The notes: generated by a model not told the origin, from the letters alone. 64,000 nt of DNA from an uncultured Paracoccaceae bacterium (GCA_947503935.1 CANNFR010000012.1:1-64000), one strand, 5' to 3'; positions 53,953 through 63,799 are shown, counted from the first letter of the stretch. Numbers and translations: made by a program.

Positions 53953-54696
53953 ATGGCTATCTCTGAAAGAGTTCTAAATCCCTCGGATCGCGAGATTCTT
54001 AGACCATACTCGACGGCAGACGCGAAACGACGCAACTACCTGAGTTTTTCTGTGATATCTTTCATGCTGTTTGCGGCGCTGTTCGTCACAGTGGGATTGC
54101 TCTGGGAGCTCTTTTCGTGGCTCTTTTCGTGGCTTTTTTCATGGCCCGATTTTGAAGAGGCGGAATGGTGGTTGTTTGCCGCATCCGCTCTTGCAAGTTT
54201 CGGAGTCTCTGGAAGGTGGGCTTTTGCAGAGCACAAGCTCATAACATCCACCAAAGGCGTAGCGGCATTGGTAGATGAAGACTTAAAGAACGGAGTCGCA
54301 ATCATTGAACACCTTGAAGTTGTTGCGGTTTCTGAGGTCGAAGAGGTGGACGATGAAGGGGCCGGTTTCTTGCTGGAGCTGAAGGACGGTCGTGTTCTAT
54401 TTCTCATTGGCCAGCACTTGTACCCATTTTCCTTAAGCGTTGATCCCGAAGAAAAAGCGGAAGCTGAAGGCAATGTTTTCCCGAGCGACAAGCTGGATTT
54501 TAGTTATGCCCCAAAAAGTGGTGTGGTTTTGGACGCAGTAGGAAAAGGAAGCTATTTGAAGCCAAGATCATGGGCTCGCTGGCAAGGTGATGGACCACGA
54601 TCCAAACACTACAAAGGTCCGACTCCAGACAGCTTTAACGAAGGTCCACTTGACGAATTGATTGAGCGATGCGGGTTTCTTGAAGTGCCAGTGTAG
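53953..54696 (+). CDS. Hypothetical membrane protein with a tandem LFSW repeat
   Basis: 247 residues, not recognised. Two adjacent hydrophobic helices (LSFSVISFMLFAALFVTVGL and WWLFAASALASFGVSG) flank the unusual run ELFSWLFSWLFSWP, coded by three 12-base repeats. The cytosolic part has the acidic stretch VSEVEEVDDEGAGFLLELKD followed by GRVLFLIGQHLYPFSLS, a small beta-rich domain. The gene is visibly AT-richer than its neighbours and has no operon partner, which suggests recent acquisition. ATG is preceded by AGG but no strong ribosome site. Confidence 0.6.
   Translation: MAISERVLNPSDREILRPYSTADAKRRNYLSFSVISFMLFAALFVTVGLLWELFSWLFSWLFSWPDFEEAEWWLFAASALASFGVSGRWAFAEHKLITSTKGVAALVDEDLKNGVAIIEHLEVVAVSEVEEVDDEGAGFLLELKDGRVLFLIGQHLYPFSLSVDPEEKAEAEGNVFPSDKLDFSYAPKSGVVLDAVGKGSYLKPRSWARWQGDGPRSKHYKGPTPDSFNEGPLDELIERCGFLEVPV
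54109..54144 (+). repeat. 12-base tandem repeat, three copies
   Basis: CTCTTTTCGTGG twice exactly, then CTTTTTTCATGG. Each unit encodes LFSW inside a predicted membrane segment. Confidence 0.85.
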
Positions 54697-54920
54697 AGTT
54701 CCGTTTCTGCGGGTGTTTAGAGAACTTAATGTCTGGAACAGACATTGTTGCCGTAAAATCGAACGGCGGCAATGTCCGCATTGCGCACTCACCGGTGCGA
54801 GTCCGGTGTCTGATCTAGGTCAGAATCTGTTGAGTTTGGTTTAAATTCTCGTGGCGGGTGTGGGCAACTTGGTTTGGGAAATTATCGTTCCGGGTCAGAG
54901 ACACGAGGCGGGTGAGCTGC

Positions 54921-55385
54921 CTAAACCGACACCTCATAGCCTTTGCAGATCAGGCCCTCGGGCATTCTGTAGGTGCGAAATCCCATCGCCTCGTAATAGG
55001 CGAGGCCTTCGGGGTTGGTATCGGCGATGCTTGCGTCGATGCTTTGCAACCCGGCCTTTGCTGCGATCTGACGTGTCGCTGTGAACAGTGCCCGGCCAAC
55101 CCCGCGGCGGGCGGCTTCGGGCCTGATATGGGTGCCGATGATGCCCCAGCCGACCTCGACGCCGTAGATGTTATCCGCCGTGGCGCGTTTCAGCGATTGG
55201 AACCCCAGGATCGTTCCGTCCTCATCCTCGGCGGCCAGGCATTCGATCCGGGCTGGGTCTTGAATGTAGTTTTGCAAAACGAAGGCCGCATCGCTGCGGC
55301 TGGTGCGTTTTCCCAAAGCGGCGAGTTGCTGCAAGAAGGCGCTCATCTGGGCCACGTCATCCTCGGTTGCGGGTCTGACCTTCAT
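54921..55385 (-). CDS. GNAT-family N-acetyltransferase
   Basis: 154-residue acetyltransferase. MKVRPATEDDVAQMSAFL opens the domain, the acetyl-CoA loop is RRGVGRALF, and NPEGLAYYEAMGFRTY closes it. The segment GVEVGWGIIGTHIRPEAARR is the usual central strand pair. Acceptor unknown. It begins 10 bases after hisC and is the last gene of the leftward valS-SGNH-hisC-GNAT run. Confidence 0.85.
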   Translation of the reverse strand: MKVRPATEDDVAQMSAFLQQLAALGKRTSRSDAAFVLQNYIQDPARIECLAAEDEDGTILGFQSLKRATADNIYGVEVGWGIIGTHIRPEAARRGVGRALFTATRQIAAKAGLQSIDASIADTNPEGLAYYEAMGFRTYRMPEGLICKGYEVSV

Positions 55386-55395
55386 GCGCGCGCCC

Positions 55396-56514
55396 TCATC
55401 CGCCGACCGAGCGCCGGGCTTCGGCCAGTGCCTCGGGCAGGGCCTGGGCGAAGGCGTCAAGATCGTCCTTGCGGCCTGCGCTGACGCGGATGCAGCGGTC
55501 ATGCGGCGGCACGAAGGGCATGCGCACGAACACGCCGCGCTGGCCGAGGGCGGCCACAACGGCGCGCGCGAAATCGCCATCCGCGCCGCAATCGATCGTC
55601 ACGAAATTGGTGGCGGTCGGCAGGGGCGACAGGTCGTTTTCGCGCGCGATCGAGGCGATGCGGTCATTGGCGGCGGCCACCTCCTGGCGGACATGGGTCA
55701 GCCAGCCGCGATCCTTCAGCGCCTCCAGCGCGCCTGCCTGCGCGATGCGGCTCATGCCGAAATGGTTGCGCACCTTGTCGAAGCCCGCGATCAGGTCGGC
55801 CGCGCCCAGCCCGTAGCCCACCCGCGCCCCCGCCAGGCCGTAGGCTTTCGAGAATGTGTGCATCCGGATCACGCGGGGGTCTTCCACATCGATGCGCAGG
55901 GCCGTGCCGCGGGGGGCGAGGTCGATATAGGCCTCGTCCAGCACCAAAAGCGCGCCTTCGGGCACTGCCTCAACCGCCTCCTGCAGCGTCGCGTTGTCGT
56001 GCCACGAGCCCATCGGGTTGTCGGGATTGGCCATGTAGATCAGCTTGGCCCCCACCTCGCCCGCCTTGGCCATCAGGGCGGTCGGGTCCTCCTGACTGCC
56101 GGAATAGGGTACCTTGTGCAGCACACCGCCATAGCCCGCGACATGGTAGTTGAAGGTGGGGTAGGCGCCGTCCGAGGTCACCACCGCATCGCCGGGTGCG
56201 ACCAACATGCGCACCAGATAGCCCAGAAGCCCGTCGATCCCTTCGCCGACCACGATGTTTTGCGGTGTCACCCCGTGGAAAACCGCCAGGGCAGCCCGCA
56301 GATCGTGGCTTTCGGGGTCGGCATACATCCAGACGTCGCGGGTGGCCCGCTCCATCGCCTCGATCACCTTGGGCGAGGGGCCGAACACGCTTTCATTGGC
56401 CCCCAACCGGGCCTCAAAGGCACGGCCCATCTGCCGCTCCTGCGCCTCGGGGCCGACAAAGGGCACTGTGGCGGGCAGTGAGGCGACGAGGGGGGTGAAA
56501 CGTGGGCCGGTCAT
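55396..56514 (-). CDS. hisC: Histidinol-phosphate aminotransferase family protein
   Basis: 372-residue PLP enzyme of aminotransferase class I/II. RLGANESVFGPSPKVIEAM is the typical HisC entry, VVGEGIDGLLGYL and YMANPDNPMGS line the cofactor site, and the Schiff-base lysine is in MHTFSKAYGLAGARVGYG. It could act on histidinol phosphate or on an aromatic amino acid. The window has no other his gene, so the pathway role is inferred. Start ATG 56514; the longer frame overlaps the next gene upstream without support. Confidence 0.8.
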   Translation of the reverse strand: MTGPRFTPLVASLPATVPFVGPEAQERQMGRAFEARLGANESVFGPSPKVIEAMERATRDVWMYADPESHDLRAALAVFHGVTPQNIVVGEGIDGLLGYLVRMLVAPGDAVVTSDGAYPTFNYHVAGYGGVLHKVPYSGSQEDPTALMAKAGEVGAKLIYMANPDNPMGSWHDNATLQEAVEAVPEGALLVLDEAYIDLAPRGTALRIDVEDPRVIRMHTFSKAYGLAGARVGYGLGAADLIAGFDKVRNHFGMSRIAQAGALEALKDRGWLTHVRQEVAAANDRIASIARENDLSPLPTATNFVTIDCGADGDFARAVVAALGQRGVFVRMPFVPPHDRCIRVSAGRKDDLDAFAQALPEALAEARRSVGG

Positions 56515-56588
56515 GAAAAATCCTGCAAAGACATGGGTGCCCGCGCAGCAATAGCCGCCCCTGCCGGGTGCTACAATGGCCGAGCGGA

Positions 56589-57296
56589 TTATCCGGCCTC
56601 GGCGGCGATCATCCGGGCCAGCAGCGCGCTCCATTCGCGATAGACATCAGGCCCGGGGTGGAACCCGTCCTCGGCCATCGCTGAGGCATCAAGCGACAGG
56701 CTGAGCTGCACGTAAGCGCAGCCCGGGCGGGCAGAGGCGGCCTGTCGCAGAGCCTGATCATAGCGCGCGGCCTGCCGCCCCAGAACCCAGCGGAGCGGGT
56801 GCGGCAGAAGCGGAAAATCCTTCATTGGCGGCAGGCCCGAGACATAGATCCGCCGCGCGCCGAACCGGCCCGTCAGCAGGTCCCAGAGCTGGCCTTGCTG
56901 CCCGATCCATCGCCGCAACGGCACACCGCGGGTGATGTCGTTCACGCCAAGGGCCACGACCACGGCATCGTATTGCCCCAGCGCCGCACCTTGCAGCTTT
57001 TGCAGGGTTGAGGCGGTGGTGGCGCCGGTCCGCGCGATCAGACGCCAGTCGACGCGGAAGTCGGGCGACAGGGCCTGCACCAGCTGGCCGCTCAGCGCCT
57101 GGCCCTGGCTGGCCGCGCCGACGCCGGCGGCCGAGGAATCGCCCACGATCAGCAACCGCAGATCAGGGCCCTTGCCGGACGTGCCCTCGCGCGGTCCAGG
57201 GGGTTCGGGCAGGATCAGCGCGGTCTTGCGCACCCGCAGGCCTTGCGCGATCAGAAGTGGCGCCAGCAGAACCTTGGCTGCGGCGTCCAGCGCCAT
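56589..57296 (-). CDS. SGNH/GDSL-family hydrolase
   Basis: 235-residue lipase/esterase-type hydrolase. Catalytic blocks are visible: block I LLIVGDSSAAGVGAASQG with the nucleophilic Ser, block III VALGVNDIT with Asn, and block V DGFHPGPDVY with Asp and His. The N-terminal [20 protein letters not shown] is hydrophobic and could be a signal anchor. The start ATG overlaps the valS stop (TGATG); a GTG just upstream is also possible. Substrate unknown. Confidence 0.85.
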   Translation of the reverse strand: MALDAAAKVLLAPLLIAQGLRVRKTALILPEPPGPREGTSGKGPDLRLLIVGDSSAAGVGAASQGQALSGQLVQALSPDFRVDWRLIARTGATTASTLQKLQGAALGQYDAVVVALGVNDITRGVPLRRWIGQQGQLWDLLTGRFGARRIYVSGLPPMKDFPLLPHPLRWVLGRQAARYDQALRQAASARPGCAYVQLSLSLDASAMAEDGFHPGPDVYREWSALLARMIAAEAG

Positions 57297-60200
57297 CACC
57301 CCATCTCGGCCAGGCGGGCCAGCGCGGCGCGCAGTTTGGCGGCCTCGTCCTCGCGCGCGGCCAGGTTTTCGCGGGTCTCTTCCACCACGTCCTCTGGCGC
57401 GCTTTCGACGAATTTGGGATTGCTCAGCCGCCCTTTCAGGCCGCCCAATTCCTTACCCAGCTTGTCCAGCGTCTTTTGCAGCCGCGCCTTTTCCTCGGCC
57501 ACGTCGATGATGCCCTCCAGCGGCAGCGCAAAGGCGCCCCCCGGCACGGGGATGCTGACCGAGCCTTTGGGGGCCTGATCTGCCTCGGTCACGCTGTCGA
57601 TGCGCGCCAGTTTGGTGATCAGCGCCTCATTGGCGGCCAGCGCCGCCTTCGCCTTGGCGCTGAGCTCCAACTGCACCAGCGGCACTTTCAGGCCGGCGGG
57701 CACATGCATCTCGCCCCGGGCAGAGCGGACGGCCTCAATCAACCCGATCGCCCAGTTCAGCTCGGCATCGGCATCCGCATCGACCATCTGATCGGCTTTG
57801 TAGGTCGGCCAATCGCCATGGACCAGCATTTTTGGGCGCGGCTTCTGGCCCCAAAGCTCTTCGGTGATGAAGGGCATGATCGGGTGCAGAAGGATCAGGC
57901 ATTGGTCCAGCGCCCAGGCATAGGTGGCGCGCGTCTCGGCGATGGCGTCCGCATCGTCGCCATCGAAGATCGGCTTGGTAAACTCCAGATACCAGTCGCA
58001 GAACTTGCCCCAGACGAAGGCATAAAGCGTATTGGCCGCGTCGTTGAACCGGTAGGCCCCAAGGGCTGCATCGACCGCCTCGCGCACCTTGGCAATCTCG
58101 CCCATGATCCAGCGGTTCAGCGGCAGCTTCGCCTCAGGCGGGGCATCGGCATGGGGCACGTCGAACGCGCCCTGCATCGCGCCGTAAGAGGCCGCATTCC
58201 AAAGCTTCGTGCCGAAATTGCGATAGCCCGCAATGCGTTGCGAGCTGAGCTTGAGGTCACGGCCCATCGCGGCCATCGAGGTCAGCGTGAAGCGCACCGC
58301 ATCGGCGCCGTATTCGTCGATCAGCTCCAGCGGATCGAGCACGTTGCCCAGGCTTTTCGACATCTTCTTGCCCTTCTCGTCGCGGACGAGGGCATGGACA
58401 TAGACATTGTGGAACGGCACCTCTTTGACGATTTCAAGCTGCATCATCATCATCCGGGCGACCCAGAAAAAGATGATGTCGAACCCGGTGATCAGGACCG
58501 AGGTCGGGAAGTACTTTTGCAACTCGGGCGTATCCTCGGGCCAGCCCAGCGTGCCGATGGGCCAGAGGCCGGAGGAGAACCAGGTGTCGAGGACGTCTGG
58601 GTCGCGCCAAAGAACAACAAAGTCAGTTTCACCCAGGTTATGTTTCAACTCGGCGTGTGTGTTATAGGCGTCTGTCCAGTCAGGTTCGCAGACTTTCTGA
58701 ACCCCATAATATGCTTTTGCCTTTTCTAGCACTTCCTGCTGACTTGCGGCGCAGAATGTCACCAAGTTGGGGCTGTCATAGTCGAAGCCATCGAAAATAG
58801 ATCCTTCCACATCCTTTTCCGGCCCATACCAAACCGGAATCTGATGCCCCCACCAGAGCTGGCGCGAGATGCACCAGGGCTCGATGTTTTCCAGCCAATT
58901 GAAATACACCTTCTTGTGCTGCTCGGGCAGAATCTCGGTGCGGCCGTCGCGGACGGCCTCCAGCGCGGGCTTGACAATCTTTGCCGTATCCACGAACCAC
59001 TGGTCGGTCAGCATCGGCTCGATGACGACCTTCGAGCGATCTCCGAAGGGCTGCATGATCGGCTTGGCGTCAACCAGCGGAATGAACGGCGCCGCGCCTT
59101 CCTCGTCGCCCTCGGGGTTGGGCACCATAACGGCCAGGCCCTCGGCCGTGATCTGGTCAACCACCTTCTTGCGGGCGTCAAACCGGTCGAGCCCACGCAG
59201 ATCGTCGGGCACCAGGTTGATGGCATCCGCCTCGGCCTCGGTCAACTCGCGCTTGCCCTTGGCGACCGCCATCGCAACCTCTGCGGCCTCGGCATAGGGC
59301 GCGCCGTCGTCCCGCATAGCGCCCTTGGTGTCCATCAGCCGGTACATCGGAATGCCGCCGCGCTTGGCGACCTCGTAATCGTTGAAATCATGCGCCCCGG
59401 TGATCTTCACCGCGCCCGAGCCGAAGGCGGGGTCGGGGTATTCATCGGTGATGATCGGGATCAGGCGGCGATGCTCTTTGGGCCCGACCGGAATCTCGCA
59501 AAGTTTCCCGACGATGGGCGCGTACCGCTCATCCGACGGGTGAACCGCCACGGCCCCATCGCCCAGCATCGTCTCGGGCCGCGTCGTGGCGATTGAGATA
59601 TAGTCGCGCACCTCGCGCAGAGTGACGTTGCCGTCGGCGTCTTTCTCGACATATTCATAGGTCTCGCCGCCCGCCAGAGGGTATTTGAAATGCCACATAT
59701 GGCCGGGCACCTCGATATTCTCGACCTCAAGATCACTGATCGCGGTCTCGAAATGCGGGTCCCAATTGACCAGCCGCTTGCCGCGATAGATCAGGCCCTT
59801 GTTGTAGAAATCGACAAAGACCTTGATGACGGCATCGTGGAAATCGGGGCTGTTTTCATGCCCCACCTTGGTGTCGCCCGGCGCCCCCGCCATGGTGAAG
59901 GCGTTGCGCGACCAGTCGCAGGAGGCACCCAGGCGCTTGAGCTGATTGATGATCGTGCCGCCTGAGATCTTCTTTTGATGCCAGACCAGATCGACGAATT
60001 CCTCCCGGCTCATGTCGGACCGGCGGCGGTTGGTCTTGGCCAGCTCCCGCTCAACCACCATCTGCGTGGCAATGCCCGCATGGTCCTGGCCCGGCTGCCA
60101 GAGCGTGTCGAACCCGCGCATCCGGTGCCAGCGCGTCAGGATGTCCTGCAGCGTGTTGTTGAAGGCATGCCCCATATGCAGCGAGCCCGTCACATTGGGC

Positions 60201-60331
60201 GGCGGGATCATGATGCAGAACGTCTCATCGCGCGAGGCATTGGCGCCCGCGCGGAAGGCGCCCGCCTCCTCCCACATCGCTGAGATGCGGGCCTCGGCCT
60301 TCGCGGCATCGAATGTCTTGTCCATCGGCAT
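57296..60331 (-). CDS. valS: Valine-tRNA ligase
   Basis: 1011-residue class Ia synthetase. The HIGH-type motif is HMGH in [16 protein letters not shown], the KMSKS motif is in [14 protein letters not shown], and the editing insert begins near the region [15 protein letters not shown] and [16 protein letters not shown]. The C-terminal coiled coil ([20 protein letters not shown]) that contacts tRNA is present. Two nearby in-frame ATG starts (60331 and 60325) are equally possible. First gene of the run leading to the SGNH hydrolase. Confidence 0.97.
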   Translation of the reverse strand: MPMDKTFDAAKAEARISAMWEEAGAFRAGANASRDETFCIMIPPPNVTGSLHMGHAFNNTLQDILTRWHRMRGFDTLWQPGQDHAGIATQMVVERELAKTNRRRSDMSREEFVDLVWHQKKISGGTIINQLKRLGASCDWSRNAFTMAGAPGDTKVGHENSPDFHDAVIKVFVDFYNKGLIYRGKRLVNWDPHFETAISDLEVENIEVPGHMWHFKYPLAGGETYEYVEKDADGNVTLREVRDYISIATTRPETMLGDGAVAVHPSDERYAPIVGKLCEIPVGPKEHRRLIPIITDEYPDPAFGSGAVKITGAHDFNDYEVAKRGGIPMYRLMDTKGAMRDDGAPYAEAAEVAMAVAKGKRELTEAEADAINLVPDDLRGLDRFDARKKVVDQITAEGLAVMVPNPEGDEEGAAPFIPLVDAKPIMQPFGDRSKVVIEPMLTDQWFVDTAKIVKPALEAVRDGRTEILPEQHKKVYFNWLENIEPWCISRQLWWGHQIPVWYGPEKDVEGSIFDGFDYDSPNLVTFCAASQQEVLEKAKAYYGVQKVCEPDWTDAYNTHAELKHNLGETDFVVLWRDPDVLDTWFSSGLWPIGTLGWPEDTPELQKYFPTSVLITGFDIIFFWVARMMMMQLEIVKEVPFHNVYVHALVRDEKGKKMSKSLGNVLDPLELIDEYGADAVRFTLTSMAAMGRDLKLSSQRIAGYRNFGTKLWNAASYGAMQGAFDVPHADAPPEAKLPLNRWIMGEIAKVREAVDAALGAYRFNDAANTLYAFVWGKFCDWYLEFTKPIFDGDDADAIAETRATYAWALDQCLILLHPIMPFITEELWGQKPRPKMLVHGDWPTYKADQMVDADADAELNWAIGLIEAVRSARGEMHVPAGLKVPLVQLELSAKAKAALAANEALITKLARIDSVTEADQAPKGSVSIPVPGGAFALPLEGIIDVAEEKARLQKTLDKLGKELGGLKGRLSNPKFVESAPEDVVEETRENLAAREDEAAKLRAALARLAEMG

Positions 60332-60415
60332 GCGTCATGTCCCGGAAACTGATTGGCGCGTGGTGTTTAGCGCGCAGCGATGCTAAGGGAAAGGTGATTA
60401 CGCAAGAGGCGTTTT

Positions 60416-61132
60416 ATGCATTTAAGACCACGTTCGTTTTTGTCGTTGTTCTTTGGTCTCTGGGGCGGGGTTAGCCTACTCTTTATTGCGGTCATGCTGG
60501 TCTTGCTTGTCATGTTGGTGGCCTTCTCGCAGAAGGCTAATCGTCTGGCGGCTGGAGGGGTTGAAACGATTGCTGTTGTCGTTGGCAAAGAAGTCCAAAC
60601 ATCCTTCACCAGCAATCGAAGTCGAAGCTCTTTTGTCTTGAGCCTGCGGTTCCAGACTGCATCAGGCACCACGGTGGAGGAGAATACTAGTGTCTCACAG
60701 GCGCGTTTTAGAGATGTCTCAACCGGCGATGAGCTTGCGGTGCGTTATCTGTCATCAGATCCTGCAGTTATCGAAGTTGGGTCTGGCAGCTCGGCCGAAT
60801 TCGTGAGGGTGTTGCGGATCATTCTTCCTGCTCTAGCCGCGATTGCCGCGTTTACATTTTGGAAAGCATGGTCGCGAGCGCGTCGCCTGGTGCGTCTGCG
60901 AGATCGCGGGCTTCGGCGGAAAGTGGTTGTTTTGGAACATCTTGATACCGGGATTGATACGGGCAAGAAGCGATTGTACCGGGCAGCATGGCAAGAGGCC
61001 GGTGACCGTATCGGAGCTACCGGGCCCATGTTGCAATCTGAGTTGCCACCATTGGGCAGTGAGATCGTTGTTTTCACTGATCCCGACGGGAAGGGCCCAA
61101 GCATTTGGGAAGGCGATCTGACCCGGGCCTAA
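60416..61132 (+). CDS. DUF3592-type membrane protein
   Basis: 238 residues. One hydrophobic helix near the N-terminus (SLLFIAVMLVLLVMLVAF), a beta-rich outside domain with SRSSFVLSLRFQTASGTTVEE and GDELAVRYLSSDPAVIEVG (the typical DUF3592 pattern), and a second helix (VLRIILPALAAIAAFTFW). After that a cytosolic tail. Function unknown. Its 3' end overlaps the Lrp gene by 4 bases on the opposite strand. Confidence 0.75.
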   Translation: MHLRPRSFLSLFFGLWGGVSLLFIAVMLVLLVMLVAFSQKANRLAAGGVETIAVVVGKEVQTSFTSNRSRSSFVLSLRFQTASGTTVEENTSVSQARFRDVSTGDELAVRYLSSDPAVIEVGSGSSAEFVRVLRIILPALAAIAAFTFWKAWSRARRLVRLRDRGLRRKVVVLEHLDTGIDTGKKRLYRAAWQEAGDRIGATGPMLQSELPPLGSEIVVFTDPDGKGPSIWEGDLTRA

Positions 61133-61560
61133 ACCGCGCGGTCGATCTTGGTGGACAGCTGGATCAGGCTTTCGGTCGCCTTCACGCCGGGAATGGCGCC
61201 GATCTTGTCCAGCGTCTCGTCCAGGCTTTGCGTGGTCTCGGCCGCCACTTGCAGGATCAGATCGAAGCGCCCGGTGGTGGTGTGCGCCTGCTCGACCTCG
61301 GGCGTGGCTTTCAGGCGCTGCAGGATCTGCGCGCTCGACCGCGCCTCGATCTGCACCAGAACGGTGGCCCGGATAAGACGCAGTGTGATCGCCTGGCCCA
61401 GCTTGACGGTGTAGCCTGCGATCACGCCGGTCCGCTCCAGCCGCTCGATCCGGGCCTGCACGGTGGACCGCGCCACCTTGAACCGGCGCGCCAGACGCGA
61501 GGTCGAGGTGCTGGAATCCGCGGCCAACGCGGCGAGAAGTTTCTGATCAAGCTCGTCCAT
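61129..61560 (-). CDS. Lrp/AsnC-family transcriptional regulator
   Basis: 143-residue feast/famine regulator: N-terminal helix-turn-helix (STSTSRLARRFKVARSTVQARIERLE) and a C-terminal RAM ligand domain (TLRLIRATVLVQIEARSSAQ and QAHTTTGRFDLILQVAAET). Divergent from the ornithine-decarboxylase-type gene across 213 bases that contain an imperfect inverted repeat. Inference: it responds to an amino acid, possibly ornithine or arginine, and controls the divergent gene and itself. Confidence 0.9.
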   Translation of the reverse strand: MDELDQKLLAALAADSSTSTSRLARRFKVARSTVQARIERLERTGVIAGYTVKLGQAITLRLIRATVLVQIEARSSAQILQRLKATPEVEQAHTTTGRFDLILQVAAETTQSLDETLDKIGAIPGVKATESLIQLSTKIDRAV

Positions 61561-61600
61561 GGCATCCTGACCGATGTTTTCGTCATTCTGCCGATGATTT

Positions 61601-61637
61601 CGGACAATTCAACCCTTTTCATCGGTGAATTCGTCCG
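61601..61637. promoter_or_regulatory. Candidate Lrp-type operator (imperfect inverted repeat)
   Basis: Arms CGGACAATTCA (61601-61611) and TGAATTCGTCCG (61626-61637) differ by one inserted base; the spacer is 14 bases. It lies 41 bases upstream of the Lrp start, in the gap shared with the decarboxylase gene. Confidence 0.4.
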
Positions 61638-61773
61638 CCATATGCAGCCTACTCGTTTTCAGGAAAAGGGCGGCTCATACGCACCTGGCCTGGTTGGTTT
61701 GACTAAGCGTCTCCCAACCCGTTTTGGCCGGGGCAAGAGCTATCCGCATGACATTGGCAAAAAGGGCAGGCTA

Positions 61774-62919
61774 ATGGGACTTTCGAAAACGATCTGGTCG
61801 AAGCCGACCGAACTTCTGCGCACGCAACAGCCTGAGAATCCGGTGCTTTTCTTTGCGCCCGCCATTCTGCAGGGCATGGCGCGGCGCTTTATCCAGGGCT
61901 TTCCGGGTCTGGTGACCTATGCGGTCAAGTCGAACCCGGACGAGGCGGTGATCCAGAACCTCGATGCCGCCGGTATCCGCGGCTATGATGTGGCCTCGAT
62001 CTACGAGATCGAGCTGATCCGCCGCGTCGCCCCCGGTGCGGCCATGCATTACCACAATCCCGTGCGCTCGCGCAGTGAAATTGCCCGCGCGGTTGAGCTG
62101 GGCGTGACGTCCTACTCCGTCGACAGCCGGACCGAGCTTGCCAAGCTGGCCGAGGCCGTCCCCGCCGAGGGCGCCGAGATTTCGGTGCGTTTCAAGCTGC
62201 CGGTCGAAGGGGCCGCCTACAATTTCGGCGCCAAGTTCGGCGCAACGGCCGAAAAGGCCGTAGAATTGCTGACCGAGGTCGCGCGCCTTGGCTATACGCC
62301 GTCGCTGACCTTCCACCCCGGCACCCAATGCACCGACCCGATGGCCTGGGACAGCTATCTGCGCGCGGCGGCAGACATCACACGCGATGCTGGCGTGAAG
62401 ATCGCGCGTCTGAATGTGGGCGGGGGCTTCCCCTCGCACCGTCTGGCCGACGTGACCCCGGCACTTGAGCCGATTTTCGAGTTGATCGACCGCGTGACCA
62501 CCGAGGCCTTCGGCGATGACCGGCCTGCATTGGTGTGTGAGCCGGGCCGCGCGATGGTGGCCGAAAGCTTTTCGCTGGCCACCCGTGTGCGCGCCGTGCG
62601 CGACCGGGGCCATGTGTTCCTGAACGATGGTGTCTATGGCGGGCTGGCCGAATTGCCGATCATCGGCATCATCGACAGGGTCGAGGTGGTGGATGCCGAT
62701 GGCGCCATTCGCAAAGGCGCGCCCGAGCCGCGCATCGTCTTCGGCCCCACCTGCGACAGCGTTGACCGCCTGCCGGGCGAGTTGAACCTGCCGTCGGACA
62801 TTGCCGAGGAGGATTACGTCATCTTCCACGGCATGGGCGCCTATTCCACCGTCACCAATACGCGCTTCAACGGGTTCGGCGAGATGGAAATTGCCACGGC
62901 CATGTCGCTGCGCGACTGA
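61774..62919 (+). CDS. Type III PLP decarboxylase, ornithine decarboxylase-like
   Basis: 381-residue fold III PLP enzyme of the eukaryotic-type ornithine/lysine decarboxylase family. The PLP lysine is in LVTYAVKSNPDEAV, the phosphate-binding glycine loop in LNVGGGFPSH, the Arg of CEPGRAMVAES follows, and the conserved cysteine lies in FGPTCDSVDRLP. This would make putrescine for polyamine synthesis. ATG 61774 follows AAAGGGCAGG; the open frame upstream is not coding-like. The divergent Lrp-type gene may regulate it. A strong terminator follows. Confidence 0.87.
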   Translation: MGLSKTIWSKPTELLRTQQPENPVLFFAPAILQGMARRFIQGFPGLVTYAVKSNPDEAVIQNLDAAGIRGYDVASIYEIELIRRVAPGAAMHYHNPVRSRSEIARAVELGVTSYSVDSRTELAKLAEAVPAEGAEISVRFKLPVEGAAYNFGAKFGATAEKAVELLTEVARLGYTPSLTFHPGTQCTDPMAWDSYLRAAADITRDAGVKIARLNVGGGFPSHRLADVTPALEPIFELIDRVTTEAFGDDRPALVCEPGRAMVAESFSLATRVRAVRDRGHVFLNDGVYGGLAELPIIGIIDRVEVVDADGAIRKGAPEPRIVFGPTCDSVDRLPGELNLPSDIAEEDYVIFHGMGAYSTVTNTRFNGFGEMEIATAMSLRD

Positions 62920-62943
62920 GCTAACGCGGCATATCCCGAAACC

Positions 62944-62979
62944 GCGAAAACCGAGGCAGATGCTTCGGTTTTCGCTTTT
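62944..62979 (+). terminator. Rho-independent terminator after the decarboxylase gene
   Basis: Stem GCGAAAACCGAGGC / GCTTCGGTTTTCGC (one G-U pair) with a four-base loop, followed by TTTT. Lies 24 bases after the stop codon. Confidence 0.85.
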
Positions 62980-63163
62980 GTCGGCCGGCCTGCGGCGTTT
63001 CGTTTGCCTAGGTTTACTCGGTCTCACGATCAATCGTGTACCGGGTCCGGCGCCCCTCTGACCTATTTTGGTTTGTACGCGCGAACGGTCCGACCATCGG
63101 TGGCGCTGGGTCGTGCGCGCTTTTTTGAAGCCAGGGCCAAGGTTGGCGGCGGGGCAGGCCGGA

Positions 63164-63179
63164 GTATGGAACTCCATAC
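63164..63179. promoter_or_regulatory. Perfect palindrome, possible operator
   Basis: GTATGGA and TCCATAC around AC, 141 bases before the next gene. Short compact inverted repeats of this size are typical of dimeric repressor sites, but no regulator can be assigned. Confidence 0.25.
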
Positions 63180-63319
63180 CTGTGCGCTTTCTCGCATGGG
63201 TGTAGGCTGAACGACGAAATAGGTTCTGCGAGTATTCTTTCAAGTACGCGGGGCGATAGTAGAGAGTACTATTTTTCTGAGTAAGGATTGATGCGATTGT
63301 CGACAAAAAGCGAGAAGAA

Positions 63320-63799
63320 ATGGTCTGCTCAAGAAAAGACTTTGTGGTCAATTGCTCCAAAACATTGTGTTTTATTTTTGCCTCTGCATTTACACTTTTG
63401 TTATCAAGCCCCGCATTCTCTCAGCAGGCCGTTGATCTTGGCTGTGATCCAATCTTTACGGGTGAATTTGCAGAAATATCTGACCAGATCTCTAAAGGGG
63501 GAGATTGGCATTTGCACGTGGAAAAATACGGAAGTGGCTTAAGATATCTTTATGGAAAGAATTGCGATCCTCAAATCTTTACGGAGCTCATGGAGCGTGC
63601 AGGTTGGGTTCTTATTCCTGAAAGACTACCACGCGCAACGGAAGAGAATCCTCAATATACTCTACAAATAATTTTCGACTTCCCTCATAGAAATTGGTTA
63701 GCTAAGCTTTGGCACAGTAGAGCTCGTGCGCGAGCAATAGTGCGGTTTCAGGAAGATGAGCTGGTCTTGGTCGTCATCGGGCCTTACGATTGGTTTTAA
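63320..63799 (+). CDS. Hypothetical secreted protein, AT-rich
   Basis: 159 residues with a signal peptide: TLCFIFASAFTLLLSSPAFS-QQ. The mature part has two cysteines (LGCDPIFTGE and GKNCDPQIF) that could pair, then PQYTLQIIFDFPHRNWLAKL and an end rich in beta strands (IVRFQEDELVLVVIGP). Family not recognised. Base composition is much lower in GC than the housekeeping genes, as in the gene at 53953. The start ATG follows GAGAAG. No partner gene. Confidence 0.6.
   Translation: MVCSRKDFVVNCSKTLCFIFASAFTLLLSSPAFSQQAVDLGCDPIFTGEFAEISDQISKGGDWHLHVEKYGSGLRYLYGKNCDPQIFTELMERAGWVLIPERLPRATEENPQYTLQIIFDFPHRNWLAKLWHSRARARAIVRFQEDELVLVVIGPYDWF

Larger units (their letters stand above)
62920..63319. other. 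Intergenic region after the decarboxylase gene
   Basis: 400 bases without a recognised gene. It holds a strong terminator (62944-62979), an AT-poor central part with a GCGCG / CGCGC-TTTTTT pairing between about 63079 and 63126 that could be a weak second terminator, and a perfect 7-bp palindrome at 63164-63179. No homology to a known RNA was recognised. Confidence 0.5.

Noticed and set aside
57008-58729. A 573-residue frame antisense to valS
   Set aside because: Shadow caused by high GC; valS on the other strand is unambiguous.
61771-63360. A 529-residue antisense frame over the decarboxylase gene
   Set aside because: Shadow frame; the sense gene has all PLP-enzyme motifs.
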